From positions 62,001 to 126,000 of the forward strand of contig NZ_JANJZT010000006.1 in the NCBI RefSeq assembly GCF_024622975.1: a stretch of DNA of 64,000 nucleotides, written 5' to 3'. Positions within the stretch are counted from its first letter, which is position 1. Every line of letters begins with the position of its first letter. Shown piece by piece: positions 9,753 to 19,696 of this stretch. This DNA comes from Blautia caecimuris (GTDB lineage: Bacteria; Bacillota; Clostridia; Lachnospirales; Lachnospiraceae). The position numbers and the translations under genes were made by a program. The notes beneath the pieces were generated by a model, which had not been told where the DNA came from, did no database searches, and was given only the letters and a program-made list of their open reading frames with translations.

Positions 9753-11255
9753 TTGGAAGAAGAAAAGAAAAAAAGAAGACGATGGAGAGATATTCCTCTG
9801 GCCACAAAAATGATCCTGGCGGTGGGAAGTATTATGGTTATGATGCTTGTGATCAATATGATACTTTACGAGCAGGTAAATAAGACGATCAGGCGGATGG
9901 ACACTGTGTATTCCAGTAACGTGGATCTTACAGATCTGTCAGCTTCTCTGGAGAACGTGCAGCAGGCTCTTTATTCCTACTTGAGTGTAAAAACCTCAGA
10001 TTCTCTGGAAAATTATTACAGATGTGAACAGGACTACAGATATCTTCTGGAAAATCTAAGCAGTCAGATTTCTTCCAATCCCACAAAACTTCTGGAACGG
10101 AATATCAGGCAGATGTCAGAAACCTATCTGTCTCTTACCGGGGAAGGAGTTGCGGCCAAAAGAGGACGTAACGTAGAAAAGTACAAAGAGATCTACGACC
10201 AGTCTCAGGAACTTTACGGCTATATTAATTCATATATTTATCAGCTGAACAGCCAGCAGTTTCGGAATAACTCATCCAGCTACCAAGCCCTTCGGGAAGC
10301 CCTTCGCTATCTGGAAATATCAAGCCTTGTGCTTATGGCGGTAATGATGGGGATCGGCGCGCTGGTGCTTTTTGCCATTACAAAAGGAATGATCGAGCCT
10401 CTGGCAAATCTGGCGGAAATTGCACACCTGGTAGGACAGGGGAATTTTGACGTAAAAATGACAAAAACAGATTCTCTGGACGAGGTGGGAGTTGTAACAA
10501 GGGCTTTTAATACCATGGTAGAAAGTCTGGGAGAATATGTGGTAAGAACAAAAGAAAGCATGGAAAAAGAACAGCAGATGATGGAAAAAGAGCTTCTGAT
10601 GAAAAATCATCTGAAGGAGGCGCAGTTAAAATATCTGCAGTCACAGATCAATCCTCATTTTCTCTTTAATTCCCTGAATGCGGGAGTCCAGCTTGCCATG
10701 CTGGAGGATGCGGAAAAAACCTGCATCTTTGTGGAAAAGATGGCTGACTTTTTCCGGTATAATGTAAAAAAGGGACTGGAAGACGCCAGTCTTGGAGAAG
10801 AGCTTACAGCTGTAGAAAATTATATTTATATTTTAAACGTACGGTTTGCAGGAGATATCCATTTTACAAAAAAGGTGGACGAGAGTATTATGGAGTGCCG
10901 GGTTCCAAGTATGATCCTTCAGCCCCTTGTAGAAAACGCAGTCAATCACGGAATCCGCAATATTGACTGGGAAGGAAAAATTCTTCTGGAAATTACCGGA
11001 TTGGAAGATAATATCCTGATACGGGTGAAGGATAATGGAAAAGGAATGAGCGAGGAAAGGATCAGGGAAGTTCTGGACGGATGTATGGAAGATACGGGAG
11101 AACAGTCTGATTCTACAGGCGTGGGAATGAATAATGTGATCAGCCGCCTGGAGCTTTATTATGATAAAAAGAATCTGGTGGAGATAAACAGTCCGGGAGA
11201 GAATATGGGAACGGAAATCATACTGACCCTTCCAAGAACAGGAGGAGAGAAATAG
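9753..11255 (+). CDS. Sensor histidine kinase, YesM/LytS type
   Basis: This 500-residue kinase has a basic N-terminus, TM1 at about 18-40, an extracytoplasmic sensor of about 150 residues, TM2 at about 188-212 and a HAMP domain. The His_kinase motif NPHFLFNSLN carries the phosphoacceptor His302, and a HATPase domain follows (N box in ENAVNHGIRN, then DNGKGM). The start is TTG, supported by GGGGAGG nine bases upstream. It lies between the anchored binding protein and its response regulator, so it should pass an extracellular sugar signal to the regulator at 11256. Confidence 0.88.
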   Translation: MEEEKKKRRRWRDIPLATKMILAVGSIMVMMLVINMILYEQVNKTIRRMDTVYSSNVDLTDLSASLENVQQALYSYLSVKTSDSLENYYRCEQDYRYLLENLSSQISSNPTKLLERNIRQMSETYLSLTGEGVAAKRGRNVEKYKEIYDQSQELYGYINSYIYQLNSQQFRNNSSSYQALREALRYLEISSLVLMAVMMGIGALVLFAITKGMIEPLANLAEIAHLVGQGNFDVKMTKTDSLDEVGVVTRAFNTMVESLGEYVVRTKESMEKEQQMMEKELLMKNHLKEAQLKYLQSQINPHFLFNSLNAGVQLAMLEDAEKTCIFVEKMADFFRYNVKKGLEDASLGEELTAVENYIYILNVRFAGDIHFTKKVDESIMECRVPSMILQPLVENAVNHGIRNIDWEGKILLEITGLEDNILIRVKDNGKGMSEERIREVLDGCMEDTGEQSDSTGVGMNNVISRLELYYDKKNLVEINSPGENMGTEIILTLPRTGGEK

Positions 11256-12851
11256 ATGTACAGGATCATGTTGGCAGACGACGAGGGAATTATGCTGGAA
11301 GCCCTCAAAAATATTATTACGTCTAATTTTGGCGGAGAGTGTGAAATCGCCACGGCAAAAACAGGCAGGGCAGTAGTGGAACTGGCGGAAAGATTCCGAC
11401 CGGATATTGCCTTTATGGATATTCAGATGCCGGGTCTGAACGGGATCCAGGCTATGAAAGAAATCCAAAAGACAAATAAGAATATTATTTTTATTGTAAT
11501 TTCTGCTTATGATAAATTCGGTTATGCAAAAGAAGCAATCAACCTTGGGGTTTTGGAATACCTGACAAAGCCTGTAAATAAAAGAGTAGTGATCGACGTC
11601 TGTATGAAGGCCATGAAAAAGGTGGACGAGGACAGACAGAAAAGAAGCGACGACCTGGAGATCAGGGAAAAGCTGGAAACCGTAATCCCTATTTTGGAAA
11701 GCGGGTACTTATATAACATTCTTCTGATGGACAGCTTTCATAATTATAATGATAATTACAGGCAGCTTCTTGGAATCCAGGAGAAGTATGGATTTATGAT
11801 CGTGGTGGAATTTGGAGACAGCCAGGAAAACGGTGAGCTGACAAATGCAGTAGGCGCAGGGGTACGTGCGGAAAAGTTTTACCCGGAGCTTCGGGAAACC
11901 GCCAGAGAGTTTTTTCACTGTCTTGTAGGTCCTGTAATGGGAAACCGGGTGGTGATTCTTGTGCCATATGAGAATGAAACTATTGATTATGATGAACGTG
12001 TTCATATCCTTACAAAAACAAGAAATATGGTGTATAAGCTGGAAACAAGGATAGACAGCCGGTTTCGCGCCGGAATAGGAAGGATCAGGGAGGAGCAGAA
12101 TCTTCGGGAATCATATTCGGAAGCAGTTCAGGCATTGAGAGAAACAGACAGTCACGTAGTTCATATTAATGATATTCCCACAAATGAAAAGACCGGGGAG
12201 GATTGCCCGGAAGAACTGGAAACAAGGTATATCCAGAAGGTGTTAAAGAGAGACATGCCGGGAAGCTCACAGGGCGCGGAGGAGCTGCTGGACTGGATGG
12301 AGGATCATTATAATGGAAATATGGGAGCAATGAAAATAAAAGCTCTGGAACTGACCGTTAGGCTGGAACAGAAGGTTGTGGCAACGGGAGGCGCAGGAAG
12401 AAAATTTAATCAGAAGGAAAACAGCGTACAGAAGCTTCAGGAGCTGAAAAGCAGAGAGGAGATCGGAAGATGGCTCTGGGAACAGACCAGGGAAATCAGC
12501 AGAAATGTGGGAAGCGCAAGAGAGAAGCCGTCGGAATCTGTTATGGAAAAGGCAAAAGAATATATAAGAGAGAACTTCCAGAAGGATCTTACTCTGGACG
12601 AGGTATCGAAAGTGGTGGATATCAGTCCCTATTATTTCAGCAAACTTTTTAAACAGGAAACAGGAGAAAACTTTATTGAGTATCTTACAAAGGTAAGAAT
12701 GAAAAATGCGGAAGAGCTTCTGAAGGATTCCAGCTATTCTATTAAGGAAATCTGCACTGCGTCAGGCTACGGTGATCCCAATTATTTCAGCAGGATTTTT
12801 AAGAAGTATGAGGGAGTTACGCCAAGCGAATACAGAGAAAGGCTGGGATAA
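11256..12851 (+). CDS. Response regulator, YesN type, with AraC DNA-binding domain
   Basis: The 531-residue protein has an N-terminal receiver domain with phosphoacceptor Asp55 (FMDIQMPG) and a C-terminal AraC-type double helix-turn-helix over the last 100 residues (DISPYYFSKLFKQETG and GYGDPNYFSRIFKKYEG). The middle 270 residues are poorly conserved, as is usual for YesN regulators. Its ATG directly follows the stop of the kinase gene, with AGGAGG inside the kinase 3' end, so the two are co-translated. The likely target is the chvE-mmsA-mmsB promoter region near 13.9-14.1 kb. Confidence 0.88.
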   Translation: MYRIMLADDEGIMLEALKNIITSNFGGECEIATAKTGRAVVELAERFRPDIAFMDIQMPGLNGIQAMKEIQKTNKNIIFIVISAYDKFGYAKEAINLGVLEYLTKPVNKRVVIDVCMKAMKKVDEDRQKRSDDLEIREKLETVIPILESGYLYNILLMDSFHNYNDNYRQLLGIQEKYGFMIVVEFGDSQENGELTNAVGAGVRAEKFYPELRETAREFFHCLVGPVMGNRVVILVPYENETIDYDERVHILTKTRNMVYKLETRIDSRFRAGIGRIREEQNLRESYSEAVQALRETDSHVVHINDIPTNEKTGEDCPEELETRYIQKVLKRDMPGSSQGAEELLDWMEDHYNGNMGAMKIKALELTVRLEQKVVATGGAGRKFNQKENSVQKLQELKSREEIGRWLWEQTREISRNVGSAREKPSESVMEKAKEYIRENFQKDLTLDEVSKVVDISPYYFSKLFKQETGENFIEYLTKVRMKNAEELLKDSSYSIKEICTASGYGDPNYFSRIFKKYEGVTPSEYRERLG

Positions 12852-12855
12852 ATAT

Positions 12856-13911
12856 ATGAAAAAGATAACAGGCGTCTGGATCATCGGGATTCTTGCTCTT
12901 ATAGTTCTGGCGGGCTGTGGTCAAAGGGAGCAGGGAAAGGAAATAGAAAAAAAAGCAGTCAGCATCGAAGAAGAAAATAAAACTACCATAGGCTTAAGTT
13001 TTGATTCTTTTGTTATAGAAAGATGGCTGCGGGACAGAGACGCGTTTGTGGCTGCCGCAGATAATCTAGGTGCAGAGGTAAACGTACAGAACGCAAATGG
13101 AGATGTAGAAGAACAGATTGAACAGATCCGCTATCTTATAAAGAAAAAGGTGGACGTGATGGTTGTGGTGGCAGCAGACTGTATGGAAATTTCGGAAGTC
13201 ATGCTGGAGGCAAAAGCAGCGGGTATTCCTACTATATCATACGACCGTCTGATCCAGAATGCAGACACAGATCTTTATATCTCTTTTGACAATGAAAAGG
13301 TAGGACAATATATGGCAGAGGTTCTTGTTGAAAATATTCCTGAAGGCGGAAAGATATTTATGATACAGGGTCCTGAAGAGGATAACAACGTAAAGCTGGT
13401 AAGAAAAGGGTTTGAAGAAGGATTAGAAGGCAGCAAAATAGAAGTGGTCTATAGGACAAACTGTCAGGGTTGGCTGGCAGAACAGGCGGTGGACGCTTTG
13501 AATGAGGGGCTGAAGGAGTTTTCGGATGTAAAGGGAATTATGTGCGGCAATGACGATATTGCAAGCCAGGTGGTCAATACCCTTGCAGAAACAAGACGGG
13601 CGGGAAGCCTTGCAGTGGTAGGTCAGGACGGAGATCTTGCAGCCTGTCAGAGAATTGTGGAAGGAACCCAGACCATGACGGCTTATAAATCTGTAGAGAG
13701 CCTTGCGGAGCTTGCTGCGGAACTGGCAGTGAAGCTGGCCCAGGGAGAGAAGCCGCAGCTGGATGGAACAACCATGAATGACGGAAAGTATGACATTCCC
13801 TGCTGTCTTCTGGAGCCGGTGGCTGTCACAAGAGAAAACATGGATAAAGTGATCATTGACGGAGGAGTACACAGTAGGGATGATGTGTACCTGAATGTGC
13901 AGGATCAGTAA
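12856..13911 (+). CDS. Sugar-binding lipoprotein (periplasmic binding protein type I)
   Basis: This 351-residue protein has a lipoprotein signal peptide with lipobox LAGC near residue 21. A ribose/xylose-type binding domain follows (GLSFDSFVIERW..., SYDRLI, GQDGDLAAC). It starts 4 bp after the regulator stop. It is similar in kind to the ChvE-like protein encoded next, but it is grouped with the regulatory genes and separated from chvE by a hairpin. It could be a second transport binding protein or another sensor component. The start at 12856 gives an ordinary signal peptide; an upstream in-frame ATG lies inside the regulator gene. Confidence 0.8.
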   Translation: MKKITGVWIIGILALIVLAGCGQREQGKEIEKKAVSIEEENKTTIGLSFDSFVIERWLRDRDAFVAAADNLGAEVNVQNANGDVEEQIEQIRYLIKKKVDVMVVVAADCMEISEVMLEAKAAGIPTISYDRLIQNADTDLYISFDNEKVGQYMAEVLVENIPEGGKIFMIQGPEEDNNVKLVRKGFEEGLEGSKIEVVYRTNCQGWLAEQAVDALNEGLKEFSDVKGIMCGNDDIASQVVNTLAETRRAGSLAVVGQDGDLAACQRIVEGTQTMTAYKSVESLAELAAELAVKLAQGEKPQLDGTTMNDGKYDIPCCLLEPVAVTRENMDKVIIDGGVHSRDDVYLNVQDQ

Positions 13912-13950
13912 TATTGCACAATAAAAATTGTCAATAGCATATTTTTGTTG

Positions 13951-13983
13951 CAAAAATGTCTTGTATCTTACAGGACATTTTTG
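13951..13983 (+). terminator. Long hairpin between regulatory and transport genes
   Basis: A 15-bp stem with one G-U pair (13951-13965 with 13969-13983) and a 3-base loop ends in TTTTTG. It probably ends or attenuates the regulatory transcript. Its symmetry means an operator role for the AraC-type regulator cannot be excluded. Confidence 0.6.
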
Positions 13984-14094
13984 AATTTCCAAAAAATTTA
14001 CAGGAGTTTGCCAACTAACTCCAGACAGACCTGTGCTATAGTAATAACATCAAAAGGAACGAAAAAAAAATTAAAGAAAATGGAGGAATTCATT

Positions 14095-15168
14095 ATGAAG
14101 AGAAAAGTTCTTGCAGGTCTTCTGACAGTAGTTATGGCAGCCGGATTCGTGGCAGTTCCGGGAATGCAGACAGAAGTAAAGGCTGATGACAAAAAGCTGG
14201 TTGGCGTTGCAATGCCGACAAAGGATCTTCAGAGATGGAATCAGGACGGAGAAAATATGAAGAAATCTCTGGAAGATGCCGGCTATGAAGTAGATCTTCA
14301 GTATGCTTCTAATGAGGTTGCTACTCAGGTATCTCAGGTTGAAAATATGATTTCCAACGGCTGCGATATTCTTGTTATTGCATCTATTGACGGAAGTTCT
14401 CTGGGAGAGCCGTTAAGCCAGGCAAAAGAGGCCGGTATCCCAGTTATCGCATATGACCGTCTTCTGATGGAATCTGATGCAGTTTCCTATTATGCAACCT
14501 TTGATAACTACATGGTAGGACAGAAACAGGGCGGGTACATTGAAGAGGCTCTGAATCTGAAAGAGGAAAAAGGCCCGTTCAATATTGAGCTGGTTGCAGG
14601 CGCACCGGATGACAACAACGCAAAATTCTTCTTCAGCGGCGCAATGGACGTACTTCAGCCATACATTGACGAAGGTGTCCTTGTAGTAAAATCCGGACAG
14701 ACAGAATTTGAGAAATGCGCAACTCAGGCATGGGATTCCGCTAAGGCTCAGGACAGAATGGATACGATTATTGCAGGTAACTATACAGATGGAACAAATC
14801 TTGACGCAGTTCTCTGCTCCAATGACTCTACATCCCTTGGCGTACAGAACTCTCTGGCAGCTTCCTACACAGGAGAGTATCCGGTGATCACAGGTCAGGA
14901 CTGCGATATGGCAAACGTTAAGAACCTTGTAGCAGGAAAACAGTCTATGGATATTTTCAAAGATACACGTATGCTGGCAGATCAGGTTGTAAAGATGGTT
15001 ACATCTGTTCTGAGTGGTGAAGAAGCAGAAGTAAATGATACAGAAAGCTATGACAACGGAACAGGCGTTATCCCCACATACCTCTGCGAGCCAACTGTTG
15101 TAACCGCTGACAACTACAAAGAAATTCTTATTGATTCCGGTTACTATACAGAGGATCAGATTAAATAA
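14095..15168 (+). CDS. chvE: ChvE-like multiple monosaccharide-binding protein
   Basis: The 357-residue binding protein resembles ChvE of the multiple-monosaccharide ABC system: MPTKDLQRWNQDG near the N-terminus, VIASIDGSSL, IAYDRLL and YYATFDNYMVG. A hydrophobic signal peptide of about 28 residues ends near VKADDKK and has no Cys, so there is no lipobox. That is unusual for a Gram-positive transport binding protein. GGAGG precedes the ATG by seven bases. A TATAGT at 14037-14042 is a candidate -10 without a good -35, consistent with activator-dependent expression. The mmsA and mmsB genes follow. Galactose, arabinose, xylose or glucose are possible ligands; none is shown by sequence. Confidence 0.85.
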   Translation: MKRKVLAGLLTVVMAAGFVAVPGMQTEVKADDKKLVGVAMPTKDLQRWNQDGENMKKSLEDAGYEVDLQYASNEVATQVSQVENMISNGCDILVIASIDGSSLGEPLSQAKEAGIPVIAYDRLLMESDAVSYYATFDNYMVGQKQGGYIEEALNLKEEKGPFNIELVAGAPDDNNAKFFFSGAMDVLQPYIDEGVLVVKSGQTEFEKCATQAWDSAKAQDRMDTIIAGNYTDGTNLDAVLCSNDSTSLGVQNSLAASYTGEYPVITGQDCDMANVKNLVAGKQSMDIFKDTRMLADQVVKMVTSVLSGEEAEVNDTESYDNGTGVIPTYLCEPTVVTADNYKEILIDSGYYTEDQIK

Positions 15169-15181
15169 AACATGATGATTC

Positions 15182-15208
15182 ATAAGGGGGCGGCCTCCGC
15201 CCCCTTAT
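15182..15208 (+). promoter_or_regulatory. GC-rich intercistronic hairpin, chvE-mmsA
   Basis: A perfect 12-bp stem (15182-15193 with 15197-15208) with a 3-base loop is not followed by a T-run. Such structures between a binding-protein gene and its ATPase gene often stabilise upstream mRNA or partly block read-through, giving more binding protein than transporter. That role is inferred. Confidence 0.65.
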
Positions 15209-15234
15209 CATTTCAAATTTAGGGAGGGATATCA

Positions 15235-16773
15235 TTGGCTAAAATACTTCTGGAAATGAAAAATATTACCAAGACTTTCCCGGGTGTAAAGGCACTGGAC
15301 AATGTAAATCTGAAGGTTGAAGAGGGAGAGATCCATGCTCTGGTAGGTGAGAACGGGGCAGGAAAATCTACGTTGATGAATGTTCTCAGCGGAATTTATC
15401 CTTACGGTTCCTACGAGGGAGACATTATTTACAACGGTGAGATCTGCAGATTTACAAATATTAAGGACAGTGAAGCAAAAGGGATTGTTATTATTCATCA
15501 GGAACTGGCACTGATCCCCTATATGACGATCGGGGAAAACATGTATCTCGGAAACGAAAAGGGACCTGCATTCTCTATTAACTGGAATGAAACCTACGGA
15601 GAAGCAGATGAATATTTGAAAACAGTAGGACTGGAAGAATCTTCCCGTACTTTGATCAAGGATATAGGCGTTGGAAAGCAGCAGCTTGTGGAAATTGCCA
15701 AGGCGCTTGCAAAACATGCGAAGCTTCTGATTTTGGATGAACCTACCGCTTCTCTGAATGAAGATGATTCAAAAGCGCTTTTGGAGCTCCTTCTGAAATT
15801 CAAAAAAGAGGGTATGACATCCATTATTATTTCTCATAAGCTTAATGAGATTTCTTATGTGGCAGACAAGATCACAGTTATCCGTGACGGCTCCACAATC
15901 GAAACTCTGGATAAAAAAACAGACGACATTTCAGAAAACCGTATCATTCAGGGAATGGTAGGACGTGAGCTTACTGACCGTTTTCCGAAACGTCCCCATG
16001 TAAAAATCGGAGACGTGTCCATGGAGGTTAAGAACTGGACGGTTCATCACCCTCTTTATTCTGAGAGAAAGGTAGTGGACAATGCTTCCTTTAAGGTACA
16101 TAAGGGTGAGGTAGTAGGTATTTCCGGACTGATGGGTGCAGGACGTACAGAGCTTGCCATGAGTATTTTTGGAAAAAGCTATGGTACAGGTATCAGCGGT
16201 CAGGTATTTATTGACGGCAAAGAAGTTAAAATGAACACGGTCACAGATGCTATTAAACATAAAGTTGCCTATGTAACTGAGGACAGAAAGGGCAACGGAC
16301 TGATCCTTTCAAGTCCCATCAAGATCAACACTACTCTTGCCAATCTGAAGAATGTAAGCAAACGCGGGGTTCTTGATAATGACAAAGAATATGCGGTGGC
16401 TGACGAGTACAGAGAGAAGCTGAAAACAAAATGTCCTACTGTAGAGCAGAACGTGGGAAACCTCAGCGGCGGAAACCAGCAGAAGGTTCTTCTGGCAAAG
16501 TGGATGTTTACAGAACCGGATATTCTGATTCTTGACGAGCCCACCCGTGGTATTGATGTAGGCGCAAAATATGAGATCTACTGTATTATTAATGACCTGG
16601 TTGCAGCAGGCAAATCTGTAATCATGATTTCTTCTGAGCTTCCTGAGGTTCTTGGTATGTCTGACAGGATCTATATCATGAACGAGGGAAAAATCGTGGG
16701 AGAGGTCAGCGGACAGGAAGCTACCCAGGAAAACATCATGTCACGTATTCTGAAATCAAGCAAAGGAGAATAA
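15235..16773 (+). CDS. mmsA: Sugar ABC transporter ATP-binding protein (MmsA/GguA, XylG/MglA type)
   Basis: The 512-residue protein holds two ABC ATPase domains, as in RbsA/XylG/MglA. The first has Walker [10 protein letters not shown], a signature-like [13 protein letters not shown] and Walker [12 protein letters not shown]. The second has a degenerate Walker A (GLMGAGRTE), the signature LSGGNQQK and Walker [13 protein letters not shown]. This asymmetry is normal for the family. The start is TTG, supported by AGGGAGGG at 15221-15228. It powers import through the permease encoded 3 bp downstream. Confidence 0.92.
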   Translation: MAKILLEMKNITKTFPGVKALDNVNLKVEEGEIHALVGENGAGKSTLMNVLSGIYPYGSYEGDIIYNGEICRFTNIKDSEAKGIVIIHQELALIPYMTIGENMYLGNEKGPAFSINWNETYGEADEYLKTVGLEESSRTLIKDIGVGKQQLVEIAKALAKHAKLLILDEPTASLNEDDSKALLELLLKFKKEGMTSIIISHKLNEISYVADKITVIRDGSTIETLDKKTDDISENRIIQGMVGRELTDRFPKRPHVKIGDVSMEVKNWTVHHPLYSERKVVDNASFKVHKGEVVGISGLMGAGRTELAMSIFGKSYGTGISGQVFIDGKEVKMNTVTDAIKHKVAYVTEDRKGNGLILSSPIKINTTLANLKNVSKRGVLDNDKEYAVADEYREKLKTKCPTVEQNVGNLSGGNQQKVLLAKWMFTEPDILILDEPTRGIDVGAKYEIYCIINDLVAAGKSVIMISSELPEVLGMSDRIYIMNEGKIVGEVSGQEATQENIMSRILKSSKGE

Positions 16774-16776
16774 GCC

Positions 16777-17949
16777 ATGGAAAACAAGATCAGATTTTCT
16801 GAAGTATTGAAAAAATATACGATGGTTATTGTGCTGGCACTGGTAATCATTCTGTTTACAGTGAATACCGGAGGAAAAATGCTCCTTCCCCAGAATGTCA
16901 ATAACCTGATCGTACAGAACGCATATGTATTTATTCTTGCAACAGGTATGTTGTTCTGTATTCTGACAGGAGGAAATATTGACCTGTCTGTAGGTTCCGT
17001 TGTCTGCTTCGTTGGCGCCGTAGGCGGAAAAATGATGGTGACAAACGAAATGAACCCGTATCTGTCAATCATTGTTATGCTTCTGGTAGGTCTTCTTATC
17101 GGAGCATGGCAGGGATTCTGGATCGCCTATGTGCGAATACCACCGTTTATTGTAACCCTTGCAGGAATGTTAGTATTCCGGGGACTTTCCAATGTTGTTC
17201 TGGAAGGTATGACTCTGGCTCCTATGCCGGACAATTTCCTTGCACTGTTTAACAACTATATTCCGGATTTCTTCGGAATGGAAGGCTTTAACATGACCTG
17301 TTTCCTTGTTGGTGTGGTTGTCTGTGTCCTTTATGTATTTATGGTACTGAAGGGACGGGCTTCCAGAGCTAAAAAAGGTTATCGTGTAGAGCCCTTTGGC
17401 GGTGTGCTGATTAAAATGATCGTGATCTGTGCAGCAGTTCTGGCATTTATGTTCCGTCTGGCACAGTACAAAGGTATTCCGAACTCTCTGGTATGGATTG
17501 TCCTTGTAATTGCAGTTTATACCTACATTGCTTCAAAGACTACAGTGGGTCGTTATTTCTATGCAGTAGGCGGCAACGAGAAAGCAACAAAGCTTTCCGG
17601 TATCAATACAAACAGAGTTTATTTCCTGGCTTATCTGAACATGGGATTCCTGGCAGCAGTTGCAGGTATGGTCACAACAGCCCGTCTGAACTCTGCCAAC
17701 CCTACAGCAGGAACAAACTTTGAGATGGATGCAATCGGCGCCTGCTTTATCGGCGGTGCTTCCGCATACGGCGGAACAGGAACTGTTCCCGGAGTTATCA
17801 TTGGCGCTCTTCTGATGGGTGTCCTGAACCTTGGTATGAGTATCATGGGCGTCGACCAGAACATGCAGAAGGTGGTTAAAGGCCTTGTACTTCTGGCAGC
17901 AGTTATCTTTGATGTTGTAAGTAAGAGAAAATCTTTTATTGTAAAATAA
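16777..17949 (+). CDS. mmsB: Sugar ABC transporter permease (MmsB/GguB type)
   Basis: The 390-residue integral membrane protein of the RbsC/XylH family has about ten hydrophobic segments. ILTGGNIDLSVG near residue 66 and the C-terminal AIGACFIGGASAYGG are family hallmarks. A charged insertion in the middle (RASRAKKGYRVEPFGG) lengthens it to the size of GguB/MmsB rather than RbsC, which supports assignment to the multiple-monosaccharide system. AAAGGAG precedes the ATG. It ends the transport operon. Confidence 0.9.
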   Translation: MENKIRFSEVLKKYTMVIVLALVIILFTVNTGGKMLLPQNVNNLIVQNAYVFILATGMLFCILTGGNIDLSVGSVVCFVGAVGGKMMVTNEMNPYLSIIVMLLVGLLIGAWQGFWIAYVRIPPFIVTLAGMLVFRGLSNVVLEGMTLAPMPDNFLALFNNYIPDFFGMEGFNMTCFLVGVVVCVLYVFMVLKGRASRAKKGYRVEPFGGVLIKMIVICAAVLAFMFRLAQYKGIPNSLVWIVLVIAVYTYIASKTTVGRYFYAVGGNEKATKLSGINTNRVYFLAYLNMGFLAAVAGMVTTARLNSANPTAGTNFEMDAIGACFIGGASAYGGTGTVPGVIIGALLMGVLNLGMSIMGVDQNMQKVVKGLVLLAAVIFDVVSKRKSFIVK

Positions 17950-17991
17950 AACAACAGAATCAAAAGCCGGTTTCGTGTGAAATCGGAAGCT

Positions 17992-18028
17992 GCCCCCGGA
18001 CCGATGGGAAACTGTCGGCGCCGGGGGC
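17992..18028 (+). terminator. Putative terminator after mmsB
   Basis: GCCCCCGG (17992-17999) pairs with CCGGGGGC (18021-18028), with extra inner CCGA/TCGG pairing. Only a short T-run follows. A second small hairpin lies just upstream at 17967-17986. Confidence 0.5.
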
Positions 18029-18151
18029 GGTTTGTATACATATTACTTTTTGAAAAGGAGATGAAAAACCAAAAAAGAGATGGTACAATAAGATTAACTC
18101 ATTCGACATTTTTCGAGAAAAAGTTTATAAGACACCAGGGAGGAAACAATT

Positions 18152-19630
18152 ATGCCATGTACTACAATTTTAATTGGAAAAAATGCAACCTATGACGGTT
18201 CCACTATTGTTGCGAGAAATGAGGATTCTCCGTCAGGAGAGTTCTGCGCCAAGAGGCTGGAAGTGATGAAGCCGGAAGATCAGCCAAAGGTATATAAATC
18301 TGTGCTTTCCCATGTGGAAATCCCTCTTCCGGAGACTCCGCTGCAGTATACATACCTTCCAAACAGCGATACAGTGGAGGGAATATGGGGCGCTTACGGT
18401 GTCAATGAAAAAAATGTTTCCATGACAGCAACAGAAACTCTTACCACCAATGCCAGAGTGGCCGGAGGGGATCCTCTGGTGCGCTACAAAAAGGCTGAGG
18501 GCGATGAACCGGAAACTGTGGGAGGTATCGGAGAGGAGGATATGGTGACAATTACTCTTCCCTATATTTCTTCTGCAAGAGAGGGCGTGGAACGTCTGGG
18601 AATGCTTCTGGAAACTTACGGAACCTATGAGATGAACGGAATTGCCTTTCAGGATGAAAATGAAATCTGGTGGCTGGAGACAATTGGCGGTCACAACTGG
18701 ATCGCAAAAAGAGTTCCTGATAACGAGTATGTGGTTATGCCAAACCAGCTTGGCACAGACAGCTTTGATCTGGAAGATGCTTATGGCAAAAAAGAAAACC
18801 ATATGTGTTCCCCCGGGCTGAAAAAGCTGATTCAGGAGAATCATCTGGACGTGCGTATGGATTCTGAGGAAGAGTTTAACCCCAGAACAGCCTTTGGATC
18901 CCATGAGGATGCAGACCATGTTTACAATACTCCCCGTGCCTGGGTGATGCTTCGGTATTTTAACCCCAGAACCTTTGCCTGGGACGGACCGGAAGCGGAG
19001 TTTGGGCCGGAGGATGATGATCTCCCCTGGTCTCTTGTTCCGGAAAAAAAGATCACCCTGGAAGAAGTAAAATGGATACTTTCCAATTATTATCAGGGAA
19101 CTCCTTATGATGTTTACGGAAAGGATGCCAAAGCAGGTAAGTACAGGCCTATCGGTATCAGCAGGAATAATGCTCTTGGACTTGTGCAGATCCGTCCCTA
19201 CATGCCCGAGGATCTGAAAGCTCTTCAGTGGGTTGCTCTGGGTTCCAATGTGTTTAACGCTATGATTCCGGTGTACCCGGGAGTGGACAAAATGCCCGAA
19301 TATCTTTCAAAGGCTTATGTGAAGCCAACAACAGAGAATTTTTACTGGGTAAACCGTATTATCGGGGCGCTGGCTGACGCGCATTTCTATGAAAATCAGT
19401 CCAATATTGAGCGTTATCAGCTTTCAGTAGACCGTAAGTTATATGAAATGATCCGAAAATTTGATCAGGAATTTCAGGAAAAAGAGCCTGAGGATAAAAA
19501 GGCGTTTTTTGAAGCTGCAAATCAGGAAATTTCTGATTTTATTCAGGAAAAAACAACAGAATTGCTGGATAAGGTTCTGTTTACTTCAAGCTGCCTGATG
19601 AGAAATGGATTTTCCAGAAGCGATGCATAA
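18152..19630 (+). CDS. C69 family dipeptidase (PepD-like Ntn hydrolase)
   Basis: This 492-residue protein matches the lactobacillal PepD family. It begins MPCTTILIGKNATYDGSTIVARNEDS, split here as MPCTTIL then GKNATYDGSTIVARNEDS. Cys3 would be the N-terminal nucleophile exposed after loss of Met-Pro, as in Ntn hydrolases. No signal peptide is seen, so cytoplasmic dipeptide hydrolysis is expected. AGGGAGGAAAC precedes the ATG. The gene is monocistronic, with a strong terminator after it. Some clostridial relatives act on other amide substrates, so dipeptidase activity is a family-level inference. Confidence 0.88.
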   Translation: MPCTTILIGKNATYDGSTIVARNEDSPSGEFCAKRLEVMKPEDQPKVYKSVLSHVEIPLPETPLQYTYLPNSDTVEGIWGAYGVNEKNVSMTATETLTTNARVAGGDPLVRYKKAEGDEPETVGGIGEEDMVTITLPYISSAREGVERLGMLLETYGTYEMNGIAFQDENEIWWLETIGGHNWIAKRVPDNEYVVMPNQLGTDSFDLEDAYGKKENHMCSPGLKKLIQENHLDVRMDSEEEFNPRTAFGSHEDADHVYNTPRAWVMLRYFNPRTFAWDGPEAEFGPEDDDLPWSLVPEKKITLEEVKWILSNYYQGTPYDVYGKDAKAGKYRPIGISRNNALGLVQIRPYMPEDLKALQWVALGSNVFNAMIPVYPGVDKMPEYLSKAYVKPTTENFYWVNRIIGALADAHFYENQSNIERYQLSVDRKLYEMIRKFDQEFQEKEPEDKKAFFEAANQEISDFIQEKTTELLDKVLFTSSCLMRNGFSRSDA

Positions 19631-19696
19631 AAGAAATCCTGAATAAGACAGGAGAATTCCGGAATAATTTGGAAAAGCTTATAATAATAAAATGTT

